Origin: Burkholderiaceae bacterium
GTDB taxonomy: Bacteria > Pseudomonadota > Gammaproteobacteria > Burkholderiales > Burkholderiaceae_B
NCBI GenBank assembly: GCA_020851995.1
Contig: JADZBO010000158.1
Span: 25,996-89,995, forward strand
Reading direction: 5' to 3'
DNA length: 64,000 nucleotides
Both the position numbers and the translations under genes were made by a program. Shown here piece by piece: positions 1 through 7,178 of this stretch (within the stretch, counting starts at the first letter, position 1; each line of letters starts with the position of its first letter). The notes beneath the pieces are model-generated. The model was not told the DNA's origin. It did no database searches and saw only the letters and a program-made list of their open reading frames with translations.

Positions 1-255
1 ATGTACCACGCACAGGAGAAGATCGTGAACGTGCCGGGCGCCGAAATGAGCGGCAAGCGCGGCGGAATACACAATTCGGTCACACGTGCGGTGCTTAAGC
101 CAACCCACATGATCGGTGGCTACGCTCAGCAGGCCTGGGGGTTCAACTACTACGGCACGGTGGGCAGCAATCGGGATGAGTTCGTGATCCTGCGCAAGAT
201 GAAGAAGGTCGATTGGCTCGAAGGGCCGCTGGTTGAGGAAGGGGTCGCAAAATGA
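1..255 (+). CDS. narG: Respiratory nitrate reductase alpha subunit, C-terminal end (partial)
   Basis: This is the last 84 residues of the molybdenum-containing catalytic subunit that reduces nitrate to nitrite on the cytoplasmic face of the membrane. The reading frame is open from base 1, so the gene begins outside the window. The segment GGYAQQAWGFNYYG and the run of charged residues before the stop match NarG C-termini as I know them. The stop overlaps the narH start by four bases (ATGA), which indicates translational coupling. The identity rests mostly on the unmistakable narHJI genes that follow. The molybdopterin and FS0 cluster motifs lie outside the window and cannot be checked. Confidence 0.93.
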   Translation: MYHAQEKIVNVPGAEMSGKRGGIHNSVTRAVLKPTHMIGGYAQQAWGFNYYGTVGSNRDEFVILRKMKKVDWLEGPLVEEGVAK

Positions 256-1805
256 AAATCCGCGCACAAATCGGCATGGTGCTGAATCTGGACAAGTGCA
301 TTGGCTGTCACACATGTTCCGTGACTTGCAAGAACGTCTGGACCAGCCGCGATGGCGTCGAATACGCCTGGTTCAACAACGTTGAAACCAAGCCCGGCAT
401 TGGCTACCCGAAGCAATGGGAAAACCAGAAGAAGTGGAAAGGTGGCTGGGAGCGCACCGCGGCCGGCAAGCTCGAGCCGCGCCAGGGCGGTCGCCTGCGG
501 ATTCTCGCCAATATCTTTGCCAATCCCAATTTGCCGTCGATCGACGACTACTACGAGCCGTTTACCTTCGACTACGAGCATTTGCAGAACGCACCATTGT
601 CACAGACACCGCCCACGGCCAGGCCGATTTCGGTGATCACCGGCAAGAAGATGGACAAGATCGAGTGGGGTCCCAACTGGGAAGACGATCTGGGCGGCGA
701 GTTCGCTGCGCGCAGTCGCGATGCGCTGTTTGAGGGTGTTCAGAAGGAGATGTACTCGACTTTCGAGAGCACCTTCATGATGTATCTGCCCCGGCTGTGC
801 GAACACTGCCTGAACCCGGCGTGCGTGGCGAGTTGTCCTTCGGGATCGATCTACAAGCGCGAAGACGATGGCATTGTTCTGGTCGATCAGGACAAGTGCC
901 GCGGCTGGCGGATGTGCGTGTCGGGCTGCCCCTACAAGAAGATTTATTACAACTGGCAAAGCGGCAAGGCGGAGAAGTGCACGTTCTGCTACCCGCGTAT
1001 TGAGGCCGGGCAGCCCACGGTCTGCTCCGAAACCTGCGTGGGCCGCATTCGCTATCTCGGCGTGCTGCTCTATGACGCGGATCAGATCGAGGCGGCTGCA
1101 TCGGTCGCCGGCGAGCAGGATCTCTATCAAAGCCAGCTCGATCTCTTCCTGGATCCGAACGACCCCGCCATCATCGAAGAGGCCCGTCGTCAGGGCATCC
1201 CCGAAGCCTGGCTTGAGTCGGCCCGCCGTTCGCCGGTCTACAAGATGGCCGTCGAATGGAAGGTCGCCTTCCCCTTGCACCCGGAATACCGGACCCTTCC
1301 CATGGTCTGGTACATCCCGCCGCTCTCGCCGATCCAGTCGGCTGCCGAGGCAGGCCATATGGGCATGAATGGCATTATTCCGGACGTCAAGAGCCTGCGG
1401 ATCCCCGTACGCTACCTGGCGAACCTGCTGACCGCTGGCAAGGAAGAACCCGTGCTGCACGCCCTGGAGCGACTGCTTGCGATGCGTGCCTACAAGCGCG
1501 CGCAGGTCGTACACCAGCAGGCGGATGATGCGGTGCTCGCCCAGGTCGGGCTTGATGCCGCGACTGTGGAAGACATGTACCAGATCATGGCGATCGCCAA
1601 CTACGAGGATCGCTTTGTCGTGCCGAGCAGCCACAAGGAAATGGCCGAGGACAGCTTCAATGAGAAGGGCAGTTGCGGGTTTACCTTTGGCAACGGTTGT
1701 TCTGGCGGGACTTCGGAAGGCACGCTGTTCGGGCGCAAGAAGCACGGCAGCGACATCTTCATTGACATGCCCAAATCGCGCAAGGCGCGCGTCGAGTCAC
1801 TCTGA
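252..1805 (+). CDS. narH: Respiratory nitrate reductase beta subunit NarH
   Basis: NarH is the iron-sulfur electron wire between NarI and NarG, peripheral on the cytoplasmic side. The 517-residue product has the family's usual length. Ferredoxin-type cysteines are visible at residues 16, 19, 22 and 26 (CIGCHTCSVTCKN). A second group (CEHCLNPACVASCP) lies near residue 186. The diagnostic CRGWRMCVSGCPYKK near residue 217 has Trp in place of one Cys, as expected for the 3Fe-4S site. CTFCYPR follows. The ATG overlaps the narG stop. The downstream gap to narJ is unusually long for this operon and contains a GC hairpin (see findings). Confidence 0.97.
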   Translation: MKIRAQIGMVLNLDKCIGCHTCSVTCKNVWTSRDGVEYAWFNNVETKPGIGYPKQWENQKKWKGGWERTAAGKLEPRQGGRLRILANIFANPNLPSIDDYYEPFTFDYEHLQNAPLSQTPPTARPISVITGKKMDKIEWGPNWEDDLGGEFAARSRDALFEGVQKEMYSTFESTFMMYLPRLCEHCLNPACVASCPSGSIYKREDDGIVLVDQDKCRGWRMCVSGCPYKKIYYNWQSGKAEKCTFCYPRIEAGQPTVCSETCVGRIRYLGVLLYDADQIEAAASVAGEQDLYQSQLDLFLDPNDPAIIEEARRQGIPEAWLESARRSPVYKMAVEWKVAFPLHPEYRTLPMVWYIPPLSPIQSAAEAGHMGMNGIIPDVKSLRIPVRYLANLLTAGKEEPVLHALERLLAMRAYKRAQVVHQQADDAVLAQVGLDAATVEDMYQIMAIANYEDRFVVPSSHKEMAEDSFNEKGSCGFTFGNGCSGGTSEGTLFGRKKHGSDIFIDMPKSRKARVESL

Positions 1806-1841
1806 CGTCATGCGCTCACGCCGACACCAAACCACCCCACG

Positions 1842-1858
1842 CCCGCGCGCTGCGCGGG
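1842..1858 (+). promoter_or_regulatory. GC-rich hairpin in the narH-narJ gap
   Basis: CCCGCGC and GCGCGGG form a perfect 7-bp stem with a 3-base loop, ending 13 bases before the narJ ATG and a few bases before its ribosome site (GGAG in TCGGAGACTT). No T-run follows, so it is not a normal terminator. It could stabilise the upstream mRNA after processing or lower NarJ output; that role is inference. Confidence 0.4.
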
Positions 1859-1871
1859 TCGGAGACTTCTG

Positions 1872-2534
1872 ATGCAAGAGTTCAAACTTCTATCCGCCTT
1901 GTTGTGTTATCCCGAACCAGAACTGCTAGCGGAGCTTCCTGCGATCCGGCAGATGGCACGCGACGCCGAGTCGCTGCGCGATCGTCTCGATCCGTTGCTG
2001 GATTACCTGACCGCGCATTCTCTGATCGAGTTGCAGGAAAACTATGTGGCGACGTTCGATCGCAGGCCCTCGCACAGCCTGCACCTGTTCGAGCACATAC
2101 ATGGCGAGAGCCGCGATCGTGGTCAGGCCATGGTGGATCTGCTCGCTGAATACCGGCAACATGGTTTTGATCTGGTGACGACCGAGTTGCCGGATTATGT
2201 GCCGCTGTTTCTCGAATTCCTGTCGGAGCTGCCGCAGGATCAGGTCCAGCCCTTACTGGGTGATGCGATTCACGTGCTGGCGGTGCTTGGGGATAAATTG
2301 CAGTCAAACGCCAGCCCCTATGCGTGCATTTTCACGGTGATCCGCGCGCTTTGCACCACGGAACCCCAACCCTTTATCGAGCCACCAGTGCGCGATATGG
2401 ACGAAGCGCTCGAGGTTTTCGGGCCGGGTGCCGATGGGGTCGAGCCGCTTTTGCGACCGTCCGACGCGCAAACAATTCAGTTCTATCCGAAATCATCGCG
2501 GCAGGGTGCACCCGCACCCGCCCGCGCTTGCTGA
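1872..2534 (+). CDS. narJ: Nitrate reductase delta subunit, assembly chaperone NarJ
   Basis: NarJ is the dedicated chaperone (TorD/DmsD family) that binds NarG, helps molybdenum cofactor insertion and delays membrane attachment until the enzyme is complete. The 220-residue product is all-helical in character, opens with FKLLSALLCYPEPELLAELP (typical NarJ N-terminus), and contains ELPDYVPLFLEFLSEL near residue 105, the conserved core of the family. It is not part of the final enzyme. It sits between narH and narI as usual. The last 30 residues are weakly conserved in type and rich in Pro and Ala. Confidence 0.95.
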   Translation: MQEFKLLSALLCYPEPELLAELPAIRQMARDAESLRDRLDPLLDYLTAHSLIELQENYVATFDRRPSHSLHLFEHIHGESRDRGQAMVDLLAEYRQHGFDLVTTELPDYVPLFLEFLSELPQDQVQPLLGDAIHVLAVLGDKLQSNASPYACIFTVIRALCTTEPQPFIEPPVRDMDEALEVFGPGADGVEPLLRPSDAQTIQFYPKSSRQGAPAPARAC

Positions 2535-2553
2535 AGCCCAAGGGGAGCGCAAC

Positions 2554-3237
2554 ATGAACAACCTCAATCAGTTCGTATTCGGGATTTATCCGTACATCGC
2601 CCTGACGATCTTTCTGCTCGGCAGTCTGGCACGGTTTGAACGAGAGCAGTACACGTGGAAGAGCGACTCGTCGCAGATGCTGTATCAGGGGCAACTGCGG
2701 CTGGGGAACATCCTCTTTCACATCGGAATTCTCGGCCTGTTCTTCGGCCACCTGGTCGGTCTGCTGACCCCGGTGTGGGTTTGGGATGCCCTCGGCGTGA
2801 CGCACTCTCTGAAGCAGATGGTGGCGATCGTCGCAGGTGGTGTGATGGGAGCGATCTGCCTCATCGGACTGCTCATATTGATACAGCGCCGCTTTACCAA
2901 TGCCCGGATCTCGGCGGTGACCCGCACGGGTGACAAGGTGTTGCTACTGTGGATTCTCTGCTCTCTGTTATTGGGGCTGGCAACGATCTTCGTATCGTTG
3001 CAGCACCGTGACGGCGAGGAAATGGTCCAGCTCATGACCTGGGCGCAGCATGTGATGACCTTCCGGGGCGATGCAGCGTCGTATATGGAGAATGCATCAC
3101 CGATCTTCAAGCTGCACATGTTCATGGGCATGACCCTGTTCGTGATCTTTCCGTTCACGCGGTTGGTGCATGTATGGAGCGGGTTCGCTTCTGTCACCTA
3201 TCTCGGTCGCCCGTGGCAACTGGTTCGCCGGCGCTAA
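2554..3237 (+). CDS. narI: Nitrate reductase gamma subunit NarI (cytochrome b)
   Basis: NarI is the membrane di-haem cytochrome b that oxidises quinol and passes electrons to NarH. I start it at the ATG at 2554 (MNNLNQFVFGIYPY), preceded by AGGGGAGC. The longer ORF start at 2428 would overlap narJ deeply and is unlikely. The 227-residue protein shows five hydrophobic segments and the expected haem-ligand histidines in HIGILGLFFGHL and near the end in HMFMGMTLFVIFPFTRLVHVW. It ends 12 bases before the parvulin gene, so the two are almost certainly co-transcribed. Confidence 0.95.
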   Translation: MNNLNQFVFGIYPYIALTIFLLGSLARFEREQYTWKSDSSQMLYQGQLRLGNILFHIGILGLFFGHLVGLLTPVWVWDALGVTHSLKQMVAIVAGGVMGAICLIGLLILIQRRFTNARISAVTRTGDKVLLLWILCSLLLGLATIFVSLQHRDGEEMVQLMTWAQHVMTFRGDAASYMENASPIFKLHMFMGMTLFVIFPFTRLVHVWSGFASVTYLGRPWQLVRRR

Positions 3238-3249
3238 AAGGAGGGAGTC

Positions 3250-4014
3250 ATGGCTATCCGCATCAATGGAAAGGAATTGACCGACGCGGCGATCGAAGCC
3301 GAGATCGCCAATCATGCGCAGGCCGAGCGGCCATTGGACGAGGCTCTGCGCGTGCTTGCGATCCAGCAAATCGTTCTTGACGAGGCGGCTGATCAAGGCA
3401 TCGACGTATCTAATCCGGAGCAGGCCACCGCTGAGTTGCTCGACCGGAACGTCACGGTGCGCGAGGCAACGGCCGAGGAGTGCCGTCGACACTACGATGC
3501 AAACACTGCGCGGTTCACCGTGGGCGAATTGGTGGAGGTCAGCCACATCCTCTTTCAGGTGACCCCGTCAGTCGATCTGGAATTGCTGCGCCGAAAAGCA
3601 GGCGATGTCCTTGAGCGTTTGCGTTTGGAACCCGATTCGTTCGAGGCGCTCGCAGCGGAGTGTTCGAATTGTCCCTCTTCGCGAATCGGCGGCAGTCTGG
3701 GGCAGATTTCGCGCGGCGATACGGTTCCTGAATTCGAACGCGCGGCCTTCGGTGCGCAGGAGCAGGGATTGATCGGACGTTTGATCGAAACCCGCTTCGG
3801 TCTGCACATCGTTCGGATCGATCGCCGGATTCAGGGCAGACTGCTTCCATTTGAACAGGTGCAGGGGCAAATTGCGCAGGCGCTTGGCGCCGCGCTCGCC
3901 GACAGGGCGGCCAGGGACTTCGTTTCACGGCTGGTCGCAGCTGCGCAGATCGAAGGCATCGTGCTTGAACCCGGCGGCGAGAGCCTGCTGCCGCACAGTC
4001 ACGCTGACCACTGA
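3250..4014 (+). CDS. Cytoplasmic PpiC-type peptidyl-prolyl isomerase of the nar operon
   Basis: The 254-residue product carries a parvulin (PpiC) domain at about residues 95-195, recognisable by VSHILFQV, a long central helix, GGSLGQISRGDTVPEFERAAF and ETRFGLHIVRID. It begins MAIRINGKEL with no signal peptide or membrane segment, so unlike SurA or PrsA it should act in the cytoplasm. It has a strong ribosome site (AAAAGGAGG) and follows narI by 12 bases. Parvulins in this position are known from other betaproteobacterial nar operons. A role in folding or maturing NarG or NarH is a reasonable inference, not shown here. NifM-like proteins are the nearest functional analogy. Confidence 0.88.
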   Translation: MAIRINGKELTDAAIEAEIANHAQAERPLDEALRVLAIQQIVLDEAADQGIDVSNPEQATAELLDRNVTVREATAEECRRHYDANTARFTVGELVEVSHILFQVTPSVDLELLRRKAGDVLERLRLEPDSFEALAAECSNCPSSRIGGSLGQISRGDTVPEFERAAFGAQEQGLIGRLIETRFGLHIVRIDRRIQGRLLPFEQVQGQIAQALGAALADRAARDFVSRLVAAAQIEGIVLEPGGESLLPHSHADH

Positions 4015-4200
4015 ACGGCCGGCGAGTGATGCCCGAGTGTGGCGGCTCTGGCTGACTGCTTGCCGTCTGACTGGTTGAAAAGAAGGGGTCGATCCGTGCA
4101 CGACTGACTGGCCTCGGGTCACAGCCACTGATGTGTTGATTCGTTGTCGTTTTGGCAGGTGTTTTTTTGACTATTGTCTAAGGCAGACGATCGCGGCACA

Positions 4201-4569
4201 ATGCGGCAACCTCCAATCAGGATGACAATGCCCGCAAACGCGCTCCGCGAGCCCCTCAGCCGGAACTGGCCACAACTGCTGGTGTTTGTCGCGGGCTATG
4301 GTTTTGTGCTCTACACCAAGGGCTGGGACTGGGCTGTTGCAGGCTGGACATTCGCGGGATCCTTACTCGTTCTGCTTGCCTATCCGGTGATTGCGCAGCA
4401 CGCCGTGCTGCGCAAGACGTTCGCGTATGGCATCTTTTTTGTAACCCCTGTCCTTTCCCTGACAGACCAGATCTCCGTGCTGACGGGCTTTGGCGGAAGT
4501 GGCGCTTCTTTGCCCTGGGTGGCGTGTACGGCGCCCGTTGAATTCTTCTGGATCAATTCGTGCAGTTAA
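4201..4569 (+). CDS. Small membrane protein of unknown function, coupled to the SGNH hydrolase
   Basis: I do not recognise a family. The protein has about 122 residues with three probable membrane segments (LLVFVAGYGFVLY, WTFAGSLLVLLAYPVI, TFAYGIFFVTPVLSL). The start is uncertain. The ORF track opens at a TTG (4174); ATGs follow at 4201, 4222 and 4228, and the one at 4228 has the best-spaced purine stretch (CAGG six bases upstream). The 3' end overlaps the following hydrolase gene by 10 bases in another frame, suggesting that the two are translated together and act together in the membrane. No acyltransferase motif is visible. Confidence 0.6.
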   Translation: MRQPPIRMTMPANALREPLSRNWPQLLVFVAGYGFVLYTKGWDWAVAGWTFAGSLLVLLAYPVIAQHAVLRKTFAYGIFFVTPVLSLTDQISVLTGFGGSGASLPWVACTAPVEFFWINSCS

Positions 4570-5195
4570 CCGGCCTCACCATTCTGCTGATCGGCGCGAG
4601 TCATCTCGCGACTCCAACCTATCTCGTCGGTCCGTTGCACGACGGGTTGGTTGCGCAAGGTGCGCGCGTTCACAGTATCGGGATTTGCGGTACCACACCG
4701 AGCGATTGGTCGAAGGTGACCGAAGGCAGTTGCGGTGGCGTCGAACGCATTGACCGCGCGCCACCCAAGGTACTGATTTCCCGCGCCGCGAAGACCACGC
4801 CGCTGCGCACACTGGTGACAGATGAAAAGCCGGATCTGGTGATCGTGGTGATGGGCGACACGCTGGCGAACTACGCCAAAAAGGATACTTTCGACAGAAA
4901 CTGGGTGACCAGGGAAGTCTGGACCCTGACGCGCGAGTTCACGCAGACGAATGTGAACTGTATCTGGGTGGGCCCGTCCTGGGGGACCGATGGCTTTCCG
5001 GCGGGCAAGACGAATGCGCGTGTCAAAGAGGTTGCCGAATTTCTGTCCCCGCGTGTCAAGCCCTGCACGTACCTCGATTCGCTCAAGATGTCCAAGCCCG
5101 GCCAGTGGAAGACCTCGGACGGCCAGCATTTCTACCAGGAGGGATACAAGGCCTGGAGCGACTCAATCATCAAATCGATCAAGGCGTTGCCCTGA
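4560..5195 (+). CDS. SGNH/GDSL-type hydrolase family protein
   Basis: The 211-residue protein resembles SGNH hydrolases, which use a Ser-His-Asp set to remove or transfer acyl groups, often on envelope polysaccharides. Block I is LLIGASHLATPTY with the candidate nucleophile Ser at about residue 14. Block V is DGQHFYQEGY with Asp and His near the C-terminus. The block III region reads VVMGDTLANY, not a standard GxND, so activity is not assured. The start is a GTG; an in-frame stop lies seven codons upstream, so it cannot begin much earlier. No cleavable signal peptide is evident. It overlaps the upstream membrane-protein gene. Confidence 0.7.
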   Translation: MQLTGLTILLIGASHLATPTYLVGPLHDGLVAQGARVHSIGICGTTPSDWSKVTEGSCGGVERIDRAPPKVLISRAAKTTPLRTLVTDEKPDLVIVVMGDTLANYAKKDTFDRNWVTREVWTLTREFTQTNVNCIWVGPSWGTDGFPAGKTNARVKEVAEFLSPRVKPCTYLDSLKMSKPGQWKTSDGQHFYQEGYKAWSDSIIKSIKALP

Positions 5196-5330
5196 CCGGA
5201 CACGCCACACTGCGAAGTCGGATTCCAGAATTAATATCAAAAATACGATACAGTGGCGCCTTGGCTAAATTTTTTTGCAAGGTAAGGTTTGGGCTGGATC
5301 ACCCTGGTGGCGAATGCTGTGCGAGCAGAG

Positions 5331-6218
5331 ATGCAGTTTGCCTGTCAGACGGTCGACTGGGGGAGGCGTTCGCCTGGCAAGTCATTTGAACTGATTGCAA
5401 AATCGGTTATGCGGCTGCTGTTCTTCTTTCCCTGCACTGTTCGCCTTGCGCGTGCCTTAGCTGTGCTTGATTGTCCGGAGTTGCAGACACAAAACGCCGG
5501 CGTTTTCCTGAAACATCTGCGCAAGGCCTATGCCAGTAATCTATCCACTGCAGAGCGTGCGCGCATTGTTGCGCATCACTACAGCGTGGTGCGCGAACGC
5601 CTGGGGCTGAATTTTCTCAGTAATTCGATCGACCGCGGAGTGTGCGTCTGGTCGGCCAATGACGATCCGATGGGGCCCCGAATAATCGCCAGAACGGCAA
5701 ATCAGTATGACTTCGAAAGTGAATTGAATTTACAGTTCATTCTGGGTTCCGAGTTGCTCTACATCATGAGCGCCGTCGTGGCGCCGGGAACGCTCTGGCA
5801 GAGCGATGAGCCTTCCGTGATGGTCATCACGCGCGTACAGGGCATCCGCTTGAAGACCCCACAGATGAAAGCGGCAACCGCGATTTGCGGCGATTGCGCT
5901 CCTCGGCTCTTGCTTTTCGCGGCAATGGAAGGGCTTGCGATCTCGCTGGGAGTAAGTCAGATCATCGGTATCGGCGTGCGCCAGCAAATCGCCACCGCGT
6001 TCGGATCGGTCAAGTCCCCGAGTTTTAATGAGAACTACGATCTGTTCTGGCGCAGTCTGAACGGACATTTTCGTCTCGACGGCAACTACAACCTGACCGC
6101 ACCGTCGCTGCACACGTCATTGGATAGCGTTCCGTCCAAGCATCGCACCCGATCGCTGCATCGGCGCATTTATCGCGACCTGGTGATGCGAAGCGTTATA
6201 AAAGAATTTCGGAAGTGA
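5331..6218 (+). CDS. VirK/YbjX (DUF535) family protein
   Basis: The product has the layout of the VirK/YbjX family: an N-terminal helical part followed by a beta-rich domain with segments such as ELNLQFILGSELLYIMS, VMVITRVQGIR, and a final patch with NYDLFWRSLNGHF. Members are linked to virulence protein localisation and resistance to antimicrobial peptides in enteric bacteria, but the biochemical function is unknown. I chose the ATG at 5331. The ORF track opens at TTG 5289, and ATG 5409 (MRLLFFFPC) is also possible. The AT-rich stretch at 5220-5280 probably holds its promoter. It stands alone and is convergent with the aquaporin gene. Confidence 0.72.
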   Translation: MQFACQTVDWGRRSPGKSFELIAKSVMRLLFFFPCTVRLARALAVLDCPELQTQNAGVFLKHLRKAYASNLSTAERARIVAHHYSVVRERLGLNFLSNSIDRGVCVWSANDDPMGPRIIARTANQYDFESELNLQFILGSELLYIMSAVVAPGTLWQSDEPSVMVITRVQGIRLKTPQMKAATAICGDCAPRLLLFAAMEGLAISLGVSQIIGIGVRQQIATAFGSVKSPSFNENYDLFWRSLNGHFRLDGNYNLTAPSLHTSLDSVPSKHRTRSLHRRIYRDLVMRSVIKEFRK

Positions 6219-6361
6219 TGCGATTCAGGCATCACGACCGCGATGCCGTTTCACATGACACTTGGCATTCCAATACTTGCGAGTCGCTTCCCGGGAAAAT
6301 AATTGGCCAGGAATTGATCATGCAGCGCAAGCCGTGTCGGACACCCCCGCACGCTTCATCA

Positions 6362-7165
6362 TTACCGCTCAAGTGGATTTCCCATGGCCGCATTGGCTTC
6401 GCTCGCTTTAGCTGGCCCGCGTAAAAAGCGCGCAACGGCAACGGCCGCGAGCACACCGATCAGCGACCCGCAGGGATACACCCAATAAGTCGAAAAATCG
6501 CCTCGGGCAAAGTCCGGTCCGAACGCCCTGGCCGGATTAAAGGCCGCACCTTCGAAGGGGCCGCCCATCGTGCCCATGGCCATTACATAGGCGCCCACGG
6601 CAAGCGGAACGGAACTGCCATCGAGTTTAGGGCCGTTCGTCATGCCGAGTACCAGCAACACCATGCCAAAGGTCAGGATTGCCTCGAGCGCAACCGCCTG
6701 GTAAAGCATACCCGGTTGCGGGACGGTGGCCGCCAGATTCCCGCCGGTGCCAAACAGCGCGGCGGCGACACATGAGCCCGCTGCCGCGGCGACCAGTTGC
6801 ACGACTATGTAAAGGCACGCCATGGGCATGCCAATATCGCCGCGCAGTGCGAAACCCAGTGTCATGGCCGGGTTGAAGTGCGAGGAAATATCGCCCAGGA
6901 AAAAAATGGCCGCCACGAGCCAGAGCGCAGCAACGGCTGAGAGAATGAAGGCAAACTGGTAGGGCGCAAGCGTGGCGCCCCCATAGCCAGCCAGGATCGC
7001 TGCGCCACCCGACAAAACAAAAGTCAACCCGGACGTGCCGATAAACTCCGAGACCAGTCGCCTTGCGCGATGATCGTTACTTTTCCAGTCTGCGTAAAAG
7101 CGATCACCGACTTGCTGCCGCAGAGCCTGCTGACCCGAAAGCTCACTATTGGGGGGGGCGCTCAT
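6362..7165 (-). CDS. MIP family channel (aquaporin)
   Basis: This is a six-helix membrane channel for water or small neutral solutes. Both half-helix signatures are visible: HFNPAMT near residue 98 and AFNPARAFGPD near residue 212. Spacing and total length (267 residues) fit the family. An N-terminal extension of about 30 polar residues precedes the first helix (LVSEFIGTSGLTFVLSGG). The aromatic/arginine filter suggests an aquaporin more than a glycerol facilitator (Arg after the second NPA, and no GlpF-type Asp insertion), but substrate preference is inference. The gene follows fumC on the same strand with 13 bases between them, so the two may share a transcript. Confidence 0.9.
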   Translation of the reverse strand: MSAPPNSELSGQQALRQQVGDRFYADWKSNDHRARRLVSEFIGTSGLTFVLSGGAAILAGYGGATLAPYQFAFILSAVAALWLVAAIFFLGDISSHFNPAMTLGFALRGDIGMPMACLYIVVQLVAAAAGSCVAAALFGTGGNLAATVPQPGMLYQAVALEAILTFGMVLLVLGMTNGPKLDGSSVPLAVGAYVMAMGTMGGPFEGAAFNPARAFGPDFARGDFSTYWVYPCGSLIGVLAAVAVARFLRGPAKASEANAAMGNPLER

Positions 7166-7178
7166 TGCCTTGCTCCCA

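Noticed and set aside
600-1745. 381-codon antisense ORF in narH
   Set aside because: Entirely inside narH with no domain and no plausible start context.
4174-4600. Frameshifted single gene covering the membrane protein and SGNH hydrolase
   Set aside because: Both frames have sensible, different features (membrane helices, then block I motif) and a short overlap typical of coupled genes. A stop lies seven codons before the hydrolase GTG, so a single merged frame would need a shift within the overlap. It cannot be fully excluded without reads.
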